Source of the DNA: Fervidobacterium thailandense
GTDB lineage: Bacteria; Thermotogota; Thermotogae; Thermotogales; Fervidobacteriaceae
Assembly: GCF_001719065.1 (NCBI RefSeq)
Contig: NZ_LWAF01000005.1
Coordinates: 83,948-147,947 of the forward strand
Direction: 5' to 3'
DNA: 64,000 nucleotides
Both the position numbers and the translations under genes were made by a program. This document shows, one piece after another, positions 47,103 through 55,206 of the stretch. Position 1 is the stretch's first letter; every line of letters begins with the position of its first letter. The notes under the pieces are model-generated. The model saw nothing but the letters and a program-made list of their open reading frames with translations, searched no databases and was not told where the DNA came from.

Positions 47103-47675
47103 CTACGAATTTTCCTCGAGTCCAACGATACATGTGGTGGTTTTTCTTGGAATCATAACACCACTGGATAGTACGTTTATTCGGTTTTGGAGCCCGAGTA
47201 ACGCTACGTAATGTTTGTTCACGGTTATGTGTAGATCCTCGTAACCAGGTGAGAATCTTCGTGTCGTTCTTGCAAGATACGTTTTTCGAAACCAATTTTC
47301 AAATGTGTCGTTGAGTTTCTCGAGGGCTTCGGATGCCCAGGCATCGAGTAAGTGGGCGCGCAAAACTGAAGAGTGACCAAGGTTTTCTATTTCCTCATCA
47401 ATGCGTGGCCCAAGTGTTGAGACAAAGATGAGGTAACGCGGGTGTCCCTTCAGTCTTGAAGGAATCCAATCCGGTTGTAACTGAGACGCTTCGAACAGAT
47501 CCCAGAAAACGACCGGTTCGGCAATTTTGAGACCGAGCATGTATATCTCATTTGCGTCTCTGTTGAGCGTATCGTCACTTACTATCTGTGAATGGCGTGC
47601 TCCCACCCTTGCTATATAAATGCGTTTTTGTGGCATGTAGTCTTTTGTACTTTCTGGTCTGAAAATCTTGACCAC
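47103..47675 (-). CDS. Methionine synthase activation-domain-like protein
   Basis: A 190-residue protein resembling the stand-alone reactivation domain of cobalamin-dependent methionine synthase. Family traits include LIFVSTLGPRIDEEI, LRAHLLDAWASEALEKL and the C-terminal RRFSPGYEDLHI with INVLSSGVMIPRKTTT. Such proteins bind SAM and re-methylate inactive cob(II)alamin in a split MetH. A homologue is known in Thermotoga maritima. No metH gene is in the window. The GTG ending at 47675 has the site TGGAG at proper distance; an in-frame GTG at 47684 is possible. It is monocistronic with its own promoter and convergent with the flagellin unit. Confidence 0.8.
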   Translation of the reverse strand: MVKIFRPESTKDYMPQKRIYIARVGARHSQIVSDDTLNRDANEIYMLGLKIAEPVVFWDLFEASQLQPDWIPSRLKGHPRYLIFVSTLGPRIDEEIENLGHSSVLRAHLLDAWASEALEKLNDTFENWFRKTYLARTTRRFSPGYEDLHITVNKHYVALLGLQNRINVLSSGVMIPRKTTTCIVGLEENS

Positions 47676-47718
47676 GTATACCACTCCAGTTTCTGAGGAG
47701 ATTTGTTGTTCAAGTTGT

Positions 47719-47746
47719 ATTATTAAACAATCCTTGAAAAGTTCAA
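47719..47746 (-). promoter_or_regulatory. Promoter of the MetH-activation-like gene
   Basis: On the minus strand TTGAAC (opposite 47741-47746) and AATAAT (opposite 47719-47724) are 16 bases apart, about 45 bases upstream of the start codon. Confidence 0.65.
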
Positions 47747-47787
47747 CCGCAACTTCGATTAAGATAGTAAAAAATACATTTATTTTG

Positions 47788-47796
47788 TGTTATAAT
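47788..47796 (+). promoter_or_regulatory. Extended -10 for the double binding-protein gene
   Basis: TGTTATAAT at 47788-47796 is a consensus extended -10, 34 bases before the ATG of the next gene. It is divergent from the promoter at 47719-47746. Confidence 0.6.
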
Positions 47797-47830
47797 AGAG
47801 CAAAACGCAAGGTTGAGGTAGGTAAGGACT

Positions 47831-49312
47831 ATGCTTCCGAAGATTATCATCCTTCGGTATAGACTGATAATCCTGTTGGCCGCTTTTCTCTTCAATACAC
47901 TCGCTTTTAGCACGACGGTGCTGTACACTTACGCCCAGCATATGAGACCGAAGTACTTCCTAAAGAGCGGGAAAATTGCCGGATTTTGCCACGATATTTT
48001 ACTCGCACTCAACGAGGAACTCAGGAGCGAGGGGATAGAGATAAGGTACAAGAATGACGCGCTAATGGCGACAACCGAGATTTTGAACGCACTGGAGAGG
48101 AACGAAATTCAGATTTTCGTAGGACTTGGCTATTCTGATTCTTACGGTCGACGATTTAATTTTGTTAAAACGCCCCTTTACGGGATGCGCGAGGTGTTTC
48201 TCATCAGAATTTCCCAACACGAGAGTATCTATTCGCAGCGCATTGTGAACGTTGGAGTTTTAAAGGGCACCGTACCTTCGGCCCGGGTGAAGGAGGTTTT
48301 CGAGGGATTAAGGTTGGTTCAATTTGACAACATAGACGACGCGATAAAAGCACTTGATAAAGGACAGATTGATACAATTTATGGCGGGGCACTGGTTCTT
48401 GGGAGTTATGTAAAGGATAATCCAAAAAAGTACCAGTTACTCGGCGTGTTCACCGACAAATTTTATCACTACGTTGTGGTGAATAGAACCGTTGATACCA
48501 ACGTGGTTACGAAACTTGAAAGAGCGATCAAGAGAATTCACGAAAAGCGAGTTATTGAGAAGATTATAAAGAAGAACAATTTAGGCGACTTTGTCTTACC
48601 AGGTAACGTTGTTGAGATACTCCTGATCGATTGGAGGCCGTACGAATGGTACGATAAGGTCGAGAAAAGGTGGAAAGGCGTTGATGTGGATGTTGTAAGT
48701 AGTGTTTTTAAGAAACTCGGCTTTGTTACAGAATTTGTCTCTTTCCCGTGGGAACGTTGCCTTCAGGCCATGCGCGCACTTGCTTACGATGGGATCATGA
48801 GCCTGAGGAAATCACGAGAACGCGAGGAATTTTTAGTCTTTCCCGATGAACCACTTAGCACCGGTGTGGATCTTCTGTTCAAAATGAAGAATAAACAATT
48901 GGATATATCAAGACTGGAGAACATTCCCGAAGACGTGGTCTGCGGATATACACTTGGCTATGCGTACGGAGATTGGTTTTGGAACGCAAAATTTAAAAAA
49001 GAAGCGGTAGCTACCGATGAGCTCGGATTCCGGATGCTCAAAAGGGGAAAGATCGATCTTTTCATTTGCAACCTTCTGGTTGCAAAGCATCTACTCCGCG
49101 AGCTTCGTATGGAGAACGAGGTTGAACACTCGAAAAATTTTGGGGAGGTTATGATATATCACATAGCTTTTTCCAAGAACTACCACGGCCAGTACCTTGC
49201 AAGCCTCTTTGGTCCTGAACTCAGAAAATTCAAAAAGACGACGGAGTATTCCAAAATACTTCAAAGGTATGGTTTAAAGTACGAAGATTTTTGGTCGAGC
49301 TTTGTTTATTAA
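47831..49312 (+). CDS. Double periplasmic solute-binding (SBP_bac_3-like) protein
   Basis: A 493-residue exported protein. Residues about 8-27 form a signal peptide or anchor (RYRLIILLAAFLFNTLAFS). Two family-3-type binding domains follow: about 30-245 (AGFCHDILLALNEEL, FVGLGYSDSYGRRFNF) and about 255-490 (IDWRPYEWYD, GVDVDVVSSVFKKLGF, DGIMSLRKSREREEFLVF). Each has the pattern seen in amino-acid binding proteins and in periplasmic sensor domains. There is no permease, ATPase, kinase or cyclase domain in the protein or next to it, so it is an orphan; sensing or scavenging are both possible. The ATG is 34 bases after an extended -10. Confidence 0.82.
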   Translation: MLPKIIILRYRLIILLAAFLFNTLAFSTTVLYTYAQHMRPKYFLKSGKIAGFCHDILLALNEELRSEGIEIRYKNDALMATTEILNALERNEIQIFVGLGYSDSYGRRFNFVKTPLYGMREVFLIRISQHESIYSQRIVNVGVLKGTVPSARVKEVFEGLRLVQFDNIDDAIKALDKGQIDTIYGGALVLGSYVKDNPKKYQLLGVFTDKFYHYVVVNRTVDTNVVTKLERAIKRIHEKRVIEKIIKKNNLGDFVLPGNVVEILLIDWRPYEWYDKVEKRWKGVDVDVVSSVFKKLGFVTEFVSFPWERCLQAMRALAYDGIMSLRKSREREEFLVFPDEPLSTGVDLLFKMKNKQLDISRLENIPEDVVCGYTLGYAYGDWFWNAKFKKEAVATDELGFRMLKRGKIDLFICNLLVAKHLLRELRMENEVEHSKNFGEVMIYHIAFSKNYHGQYLASLFGPELRKFKKTTEYSKILQRYGLKYEDFWSSFVY

Positions 49313-49318
49313 AAACTC

Positions 49319-49338
49319 ATCCCCCCGATCGGGGGGAT
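49319..49338. terminator. GC palindrome after the double binding-protein gene
   Basis: A perfect 20-bp palindrome centred at GATC, with six C before and six G after, lies 7 bases after the stop. It is followed by TTTGCTT, a weak T-tract, so it is only a probable terminator. Confidence 0.55.
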
Positions 49339-49467
49339 TTGCTTACTAACGTAATGAGGAGAATGGGAGGTACTGGGTGAAGTAGCGGGATTTTTGCTCT
49401 CAATTTTTGAAGCTCCAAAAAAATCTTACATTTTAAACCTTAAAATGTCCTTAGAAACGCGGGGGAG

Positions 49468-49476
49468 TGGTATAAT
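49468..49476 (+). promoter_or_regulatory. Extended -10 for the S41-like gene
   Basis: TGGTATAAT at 49468-49476 matches the extended -10 seen elsewhere in the window and is 38 bases before the next start. No good -35 is visible. Confidence 0.55.
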
Positions 49477-49513
49477 ACAATTGTAGTTTGATTAGCTTCA
49501 AGAGGTGTTTTCG

Positions 49514-50659
49514 ATGAGGAACTTCACTTTCTGGTTCATCATCTTTGTTTTTGTGACCGGCGCAATTGCGATTGTTGTCTATGAGAATTATCGCTTCTCT
49601 CCGAAGGCTCTCGGTATCGATCTAAATGTGGCAAAAGAGTACCTGAAACTTAAACACGTTGACCTGCACGATGCCCTTCTTAAAAAGATGCTGGACAAGG
49701 CACAGTTGAAGTTCCACAAGCGTTTATCGAAGTTCGATTTCGCACTTGAGATGGCATCATTCTTAAAATTGCTGAACGACGGAGTGACCCGGATAGAGGT
49801 TCCAATCAGAAAAACGGATGGCAAATTACCATTCAGATGCAAACTGGTTGGAGATAAAGTTGTGGTTGTGTACAGCGAATGCGAAATCCCAGAGGACTCA
49901 AAGATTCTATCTATCAATGGCTACCCAGTGGAGGATGTTATCGAAAAGTATCGTTGGTTTTTTCCCAACCTTGGGGAGTTTGAATCGCGGTATGCGTTCG
50001 TAGACAAGCTTTTCCACGTGTTTCCAACGATAATAGGTGCGAGGGCCGTACAAGTCGTTTACCAACCTCCCAACTCGAACATCCAGCGTCTTTCATATAT
50101 AAAGGTTACCACAAAGATGGTTCAAGTACCCCACCCGGTTGAGTTGGTCGAGGGTACGGAGACCATCGTTAAGGTGAAAAGATTCGAAATTAGCAGTAAG
50201 GAGGAATTTAAAGAGGTCGATAACCTGTTCCAAAGTATTGCTCAAAGCAGTACCGAGGATAGTAGCATAGTTTTTGATCTACGCTACGCTGAGGATGGTG
50301 ATGAATCACTCGTTACTCGAATAATTTCACACCTTATAGACCACCCTGTGAATCTTTATCCAACGCTACTTGCAAGGTACGATAACCAACTTGTGTCGAT
50401 GAAGCAAATACCTATCGAACCTGCCGAAAAAATCAAGGGTAAGGTCACTTTCATTTTCGACTCAACGTGTTTTTACACGCCGCATAAAGTACTCGCTGCG
50501 TTCCTGATGACACAAAAAGTTGCGCAAATCGTCGGTGAGGTTCCGTTAAAAGAAAATTATTTTTACACCGGGGAATTTTGGAAAGTTTTGCCTAGCACGA
50601 AAGTGTTCGTAATTTTCCCCACGCAAAAAGTTGTTGTCAGTGAACCGACGTATAAATAG
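49514..50659 (+). CDS. Membrane-anchored protein with degenerate S41-peptidase-like fold
   Basis: A 381-residue protein with one N-terminal membrane segment (FTFWFIIFVFVTGAIAIVVY) and the rest outside the cytoplasm. A PDZ-like piece (DSKILSINGYPVEDV at about 133-147) and a late region (SIVFDLRYAEDGDESLV, then GKVTFIFDSTCFYTPHKV and AAFLMTQKVAQIVGE) follow the layout of tail-specific (S41) proteases, including the strand-turn before IVGE. The serine normally in the T-x-S-A motif and the following glutamate are not present (TCFYTPHK), so it may be inactive or use other residues. This reading is by eye and should be treated as tentative. It is followed after 14 bases by a PAS-phosphatase gene. 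Confidence 0.55.
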   Translation: MRNFTFWFIIFVFVTGAIAIVVYENYRFSPKALGIDLNVAKEYLKLKHVDLHDALLKKMLDKAQLKFHKRLSKFDFALEMASFLKLLNDGVTRIEVPIRKTDGKLPFRCKLVGDKVVVVYSECEIPEDSKILSINGYPVEDVIEKYRWFFPNLGEFESRYAFVDKLFHVFPTIIGARAVQVVYQPPNSNIQRLSYIKVTTKMVQVPHPVELVEGTETIVKVKRFEISSKEEFKEVDNLFQSIAQSSTEDSSIVFDLRYAEDGDESLVTRIISHLIDHPVNLYPTLLARYDNQLVSMKQIPIEPAEKIKGKVTFIFDSTCFYTPHKVLAAFLMTQKVAQIVGEVPLKENYFYTGEFWKVLPSTKVFVIFPTQKVVVSEPTYK

Positions 50660-50673
50660 CGAGGGTGATGGTA

Positions 50674-51743
50674 ATGGATGGGCTCAAGGAATTTCTTGCG
50701 GGGACGTCTGCGATCTCGTTTGTAGACCAACTTGATGTTCCGGCCTATGTTGTCGATAGAGAAAGACGGATAGTTTTCTGGAACGAAAAAGCTAAAGAGA
50801 TGACTGGTTACTCAGCCGATGAGGTAGTTGGACTGAGATGTTCCGAGCAGGTTTTCAACCACGTTGATCGTACGGGAATCCCAGTTTGTTCAACGGAACT
50901 TTGTCCGCTTTATCAAGCCATAAAGAATGGCGTTAGTGTCGAAGTACCTTTTGCAGTTTACGGCTTAACCAAAAGTGGAAAAAGAAGAGCTTTTTAGTCA
51001 CCGGCATACCGATTAAAAAAGACGGTTCCGAAGTCCTTGGAGCACTCGAAATTTTCACGGATGCTGAGAAGATGTCAGCAGATTTGGAGTTGGCAATAAA
51101 GATTCAGGAATCGTTTGTACCGAAGAACACGGAAAACATCAAGTTCTTTTACAAACCATCCACCGGACTGGGAGGGGATTTGATATATTACAACCCACCG
51201 TGGTTAGCAATTGTGGATATCAGTGGTCACGGAATTGCCGCGGCTCTTGTGAGTATGTTGCTAAGAACGATATTTGATGTGGTTTTCAGCAAAGAGCCGG
51301 CTTTGAACATGGTACCTGTTTTAATGGAGAGCGAGTTGATGAACTACAATCTGGAAGGTCTATACTTTACCGGGATATTTGGTAGGATGGAAGGAACTGA
51401 ATTCAAATTTATAAACGTGGGTCATCCAACCCCAATAAATTTAACGAGGCAAGAGCCTATTTTAACTCCAACAGTTCCACCGGTGGGGTTTGGTTTCAGC
51501 GAACCTTACGACAATAGCATCGCTCAAACTTTTAGCTTGACAAACGGTAGCCTCCTTCTCTATACGGATGGCCTCATTGAGATGAGAACAAGGACGGGGC
51601 TCTTGGGAGTGGACGGTTTGCTGGCTCTCCTCAGTCCCGACGATGACCTTTTGAGCATTTACCTTAAGGCATCCTCTCGTAGGTCCTCTCCCATCCAAGA
51701 AGATGATATCACAATGATTCTCTTAAAAAACAAATCGAAATAA
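50674..51743 (+). pseudogene. PAS-PP2C (SpoIIE-type) phosphatase split by a -1 frameshift
   Basis: Two frames make one protein of about 356 residues. The first (to TAG 50995) is a PAS domain: DQLDVPAYVVDRERRIVFWN, ATG 50674 behind GAGGGTGA. After GCTTTTTAG the second frame continues directly from 50997: VTGIPIKKDGSEVLGALEIF completes the PAS fold, then a PP2C-type phosphatase (GGDLIYYNPPWLAIVDISGHG, LLRTIFD, LLLYTDGLIE, EDDITMILL). One T is missing from a five-T run, or the ribosome slips back one base on TTT. Such proteins reverse anti-sigma-factor-antagonist phosphorylation or similar switches in response to a PAS signal. Sequencing error, real inactivation and recoding are all open. Confidence 0.8.
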
Positions 51744-51812
51744 AAAACCCCCGGATCGTCCCGGGGGCTCCTCTCAGAAAACCTTCCAAGGGGGGATAGG
51801 GGGGTCGCTGCA
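51742..51812 (-). ncRNA. Candidate small RNA with two C-runs
   Basis: On the minus strand a promoter (51819-51847) is followed by about 70 bases ending in an intrinsic terminator: CCCCCGG/CCGGGGG stem (51748-51767) with a 6-base loop and six T (opposite 51742-51747). No open frame fits. The transcript would contain two runs of six C that could pair with G-rich ribosome sites. The existence of the RNA is inferred only from promoter and terminator signals. Confidence 0.45.
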
Positions 51813-51818
51813 GAAACA

Positions 51819-51847
51819 TTTATACAGTACACATTGTAAAGATTCAA
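51819..51847 (-). promoter_or_regulatory. Promoter of the candidate small RNA
   Basis: Minus-strand TTGAAT (opposite 51842-51847) and TATAAA (opposite 51819-51824) are 17 bases apart, giving five of six matches at each box. Confidence 0.55.
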
Positions 51848-52159
51848 GACATCGAATCTTAAGAGGAGGTAACAACTTCCTTCGAATCTGTGTTGCAAAA
51901 AGTAAAGCCAGTGACGTATTCGTGAGGACAGTTTTTGAGGATAAACAATACGATAAAAGTGTTGAGACGTGTAAGCATGAAAGAATCAATCGGGGAGTAA
52001 AGCAGAAAGAGCATTTTGCACAAGGAATTTGAATTTCACTAACTTAAACGAGAAGGGGGTAACAGCTTGAGACGGTGATAAATGTTGGAAGTTTTTGAGC
52101 GCACCACCTTCAGACTTGAACACAGATACGGCAAAAAGTCTGCGCGGGAGGGTAGGTGT
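51848..52159. other. Long leader/intergenic stretch before the chemoreceptor gene
   Basis: About 310 bases without a gene. An isolated ribosome-site-like GAGGAGGTAAC at about 51863-51873 has no start codon at usable distance. TTGAGGATAAACAATA at 51935-51950 equals the start of flagellin 3 but stops after 21 codons. GAATCT/AGATTC inverted pairs flank 51839-51860. I find no clear promoter for the downstream receptor. Confidence 0.4.
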
Positions 52160-54178
52160 ATGGTCAAGAGTTTTCTCTCCTTTGTGTTGGGAGCCTTCGT
52201 CATAACCGTTGTCGTTCTCGGTTTAAACGCTTACAGAAGCGCACCGAAGGTTGAGCCACTTGGTGAGTATCGGATTTTGTTGGATGGAAAAGAAGTTGCC
52301 CAAAAATCTGGATTGTTCTACAGGAAGGGCTCTGCGGGAACGATTTGTATTGAAATACCAGGAAAGCTTTACAAGGGTAATGCCTTAGCTTTCTCTCTAA
52401 CGGTTAACGAATACATTCGCGTTTTCAGTGATGGGGTGAAGATCTTTGAATACACTTTCCCAAAGCGAGGGCACATGAACCTTTGGCACAGGTACTTCAT
52501 GGTACCCGTGGAAGGAGACATAGTAATCGAAGGTTCCTTTAAAGTTCTTGGCGGATTGGAAAAAACGTTGTACGTTGGTCCGGCTGAAGAGGTTGCAAAA
52601 TTCGTTGAACGTGCTAACATGATAGAGGAGTACATGTTCTACCTTGGCACTGGATTTATGGTAGCCATATTTATTGTCAGCGTCCTTCTTGCTATAGGAC
52701 TTGCGAAACGGGAGTTCGTGTACGCTGGTTTAGCAGCGGTCTTCCCGGTTTTAACAGCGTTAGATGAGATGAACGTGGTGCTTTATCCGATACTCCTTTG
52801 GAAGAAAATCGCGATTCTTGGAGCTGCTGGAGCAATATTCTTTTCGTTCTTGTTCATAAAGAACGTTCTAAGGAGACCGCACTACCTATTTGAGAAAATT
52901 TATTTCGTCATTTATTGGCTTTTATTCTCTTTGGTTTTATTTGCAAGAGATCTGTACGCAGTTAGGGTCCATTACTCGAACTTCTATCTCTACTCGTTAG
53001 CCGCACTTTTGTACATGAGCTACATGCTCTTGCGGTATTCTAAAACGTTTGTCGATAGGGTCCTTGCCGCGGGATTGGCTGCGGTTATTATGAGCGCGTT
53101 GCTTTCGATACTTGCCATAGTTGGTTTTCTCAAGCTGGAGTTCATGTTCTTCAACATTGGTCAATTTGCATTTGGACTCACCATAGCTATATACGTTATG
53201 GTTAAAACGATAGAAGTCCACAAAGAGACGCTTGCTATGAACGAAGCCATAACGAACCTCATGAACGAACAACTACGCTACATAGAGAAGCTGAAAAGCT
53301 GGCAAAATGCGGTAAAGACACTTTCTAAGGAAACAGAGAACGATATGGAACGTATTGAGTTGGTTGGTAGGAAACTTGAAATGAGTTCTAAAGAATCGCT
53401 CAATAAATTGGATGAGCTGGAGAAAAGCCTTGTCGAGTTTAAGTCGTTGGTGGAGAAACTCATGGCAATAAACTCCGTTGTACAACAGACGATGTTCGAG
53501 GCTGGACATTTGAACAAGCGGATCGTTGAGCTAAGTGAACAGAATCGCGATTCTTTGAAGTATTCGTCCGAAGTTTTAAATTCGCTCAAGAGTGAGAACG
53601 AGAAGCTTTCCGAGTTGTTCTGGAAACTTTCGGAAAGTGTTGAGAGCATAAAGGTCGTTACATCGAAGATTAAGGACATAGCACGTGAGACAAACCTCCT
53701 ATCCCTTAACGCGTCGATAGAAGCGGCGAGGGCTGGGGAATTCGGAAAGAGCTTCGCGGTCGTCGCCTCGGAAATTCGAAATTTGTCGAACGATACCTCC
53801 GAACTGGCTGACTCTATTGAGCGGGGTCTATCGAACCTGCTCAATTATTTTGGAAATTTCGCAAAGGAGCTCACGGACTTTTTCAACAACCTGGGAGAAG
53901 TGGTTGATCGAAACTCAACTTTGATGTCGAGTATGATAGGTTTCAGCGATAACGTAGAGGAAATGAGCGCAAAATTTGAGGATGTGATTAAGAGCATGGA
54001 AGCGCAACAATCGCAACTTGCCTGGTTCGACGAGAGTTTCTCCCGGGTTCTCGGAAGGGTTAGTGACCTGAAACATTCCTTCGAGATTGTTGAAAATTCC
54101 AAGGAAGAGGTCTTCAGAGTTTTCGACAGCGTTAGGGAAAAGGTGGAGGAAATACGTCGATTATTCGAGGAAAAATGA
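52160..54178 (+). CDS. Chemoreceptor with a seven-helix (7TMR-DISM-like) sensor
   Basis: A 672-residue membrane receptor. One N-terminal helix (residues 4-24), an extracytoplasmic beta-rich domain (about 30-155), then seven or so closely spaced helices (about 158-365, e.g. [33 protein letters not shown]). The C-terminal part is a long coiled coil with the methyl-accepting signalling tip [20 protein letters not shown] followed by [14 protein letters not shown]. The layout is 7TMR-DISM sensor plus MCP output, which differs from the usual two-helix receptor. It would bind CheA/CheW and steer the flagella encoded nearby. The ATG at 52160 after GGGAGGGTAGG is preferred over an in-frame ATG at 52082. 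Confidence 0.85.
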   Translation: MVKSFLSFVLGAFVITVVVLGLNAYRSAPKVEPLGEYRILLDGKEVAQKSGLFYRKGSAGTICIEIPGKLYKGNALAFSLTVNEYIRVFSDGVKIFEYTFPKRGHMNLWHRYFMVPVEGDIVIEGSFKVLGGLEKTLYVGPAEEVAKFVERANMIEEYMFYLGTGFMVAIFIVSVLLAIGLAKREFVYAGLAAVFPVLTALDEMNVVLYPILLWKKIAILGAAGAIFFSFLFIKNVLRRPHYLFEKIYFVIYWLLFSLVLFARDLYAVRVHYSNFYLYSLAALLYMSYMLLRYSKTFVDRVLAAGLAAVIMSALLSILAIVGFLKLEFMFFNIGQFAFGLTIAIYVMVKTIEVHKETLAMNEAITNLMNEQLRYIEKLKSWQNAVKTLSKETENDMERIELVGRKLEMSSKESLNKLDELEKSLVEFKSLVEKLMAINSVVQQTMFEAGHLNKRIVELSEQNRDSLKYSSEVLNSLKSENEKLSELFWKLSESVESIKVVTSKIKDIARETNLLSLNASIEAARAGEFGKSFAVVASEIRNLSNDTSELADSIERGLSNLLNYFGNFAKELTDFFNNLGEVVDRNSTLMSSMIGFSDNVEEMSAKFEDVIKSMEAQQSQLAWFDESFSRVLGRVSDLKHSFEIVENSKEEVFRVFDSVREKVEEIRRLFEEK

Positions 54179-54237
54179 TCACTCAGTGTTTTTGGAAGGA
54201 GTCACATTCTCAAATTCATTGGAAGGAGGTTGTCGGT

Positions 54238-55173
54238 ATGTACGTGAACACCAAGGATATCCTTGAGAAGGCCAGTAAGGAGTACTACGCAGTCCCGGCA
54301 TTTAACATCAACAACATGGAGTTCTTCCATGCAATACTCGAGGGCGCACTCGAAAAACGTGCACCGCTTATCGTTGAAACAAGCGAGGGAGCTATAAAGT
54401 ACGCAGGAAACGGGGACATATTTAAAGGTGCAAGATTTTTCGTGGAGATGGTAAGGCTATTTGCCGATAGCGTCGATATACCAGTAGCCCTCCACCTTGA
54501 CCACGGTAAGCATTTTGAGTATATAATAGCAGCGATAAAGGCTGGATATTCCTCGGTTATGATCGATGCGTCCGAAGAACCTTTCGAGGAAAATCTCAGG
54601 AAAACAAAAGAGATAGTGAAAATCGCGCATGCAGCTGGTGTATCGGTCGAGGCAGAACTCGGTCAGCTTGCGGGTGTGGAAGATAACGTGGTTGCCGCCG
54701 AGAACGTACTCGTTGATCCCGAGCAAGCAAAGATTTTCGTTGAGGAAACCGGTGTTGATTTCCTGGCTCCCGCGATTGGAACGAGCCACGGAGCGTTCAA
54801 GTTCAAAGGAGAAGCGAAACTCGATTTTGAAAGACTTAAAAAGGTCAAAGAATTAACGAAAGTTCCGCTTGTTCTCCATGGTGCATCAAGCGTCCTTCCC
54901 GAGTACGTGAGGATAGCCGAAGAATACGGTGCGGACCTCAGCGGAGCCAAAGGCGTGCCCGAAGAGGACCTAAAAAAGTGCGTGGAACTTGGTATCAACA
55001 AGGTCAACACCGATACGGACCTCAGAATTGCCTTTATCGCAGGGCTTAGAAAGTACCTGAAGGAGAACCCGAAAGAGTTCGATCCGAGGCACTACCTTGG
55101 AGCAGGTAAAAAGTTCGTCAAAGAGGTTGTTATGAATAGACTTGAATTTCTCGGATGTGCTGGGAAAGCGTGA
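54238..55173 (+). CDS. fba: Class II fructose-1,6-bisphosphate aldolase
   Basis: A 311-residue zinc-dependent aldolase. The zinc-binding LHLDHG, the SVMIDASEEPFEENL loop with the catalytic acid, GVSVEAELGQLAG, GTSHGAFKF and LVLHGASSV are all intact. It interconverts fructose 1,6-bisphosphate with two triose phosphates, matching the PPi-phosphofructokinase at the other end of the window. The ATG at 54238 follows GGAAGGAGG; an upstream in-frame ATG overlaps the receptor gene and has no site. Acetate kinase follows 33 bases later, so the pair may be one operon for sugar fermentation. Confidence 0.95.
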   Translation: MYVNTKDILEKASKEYYAVPAFNINNMEFFHAILEGALEKRAPLIVETSEGAIKYAGNGDIFKGARFFVEMVRLFADSVDIPVALHLDHGKHFEYIIAAIKAGYSSVMIDASEEPFEENLRKTKEIVKIAHAAGVSVEAELGQLAGVEDNVVAAENVLVDPEQAKIFVEETGVDFLAPAIGTSHGAFKFKGEAKLDFERLKKVKELTKVPLVLHGASSVLPEYVRIAEEYGADLSGAKGVPEEDLKKCVELGINKVNTDTDLRIAFIAGLRKYLKENPKEFDPRHYLGAGKKFVKEVVMNRLEFLGCAGKA

Positions 55174-55206
55174 GCATTTTAAAAACACTTGCTGGGAGGG
55201 GTCCTC

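Noticed and set aside
51863..51900. Small open frame behind the strong site GAGGAGGTAAC
   Set aside because: No ATG, GTG or TTG occurs within 5-12 bases after the site.
51935..52000. A fourth flagellin start (TTGAGGATAAACAATA as in flagellin 3)
   Set aside because: Only about 16 bases agree; the frame ends after 21 codons, the next residues do not match a flagellin, and there is no proper ribosome site.
52055..52081. Sigma-28 promoter for the chemoreceptor (GGTGATAA at 52074-52081)
   Set aside because: No TAAA-type -35 box lies at the required 11-15 base spacing.
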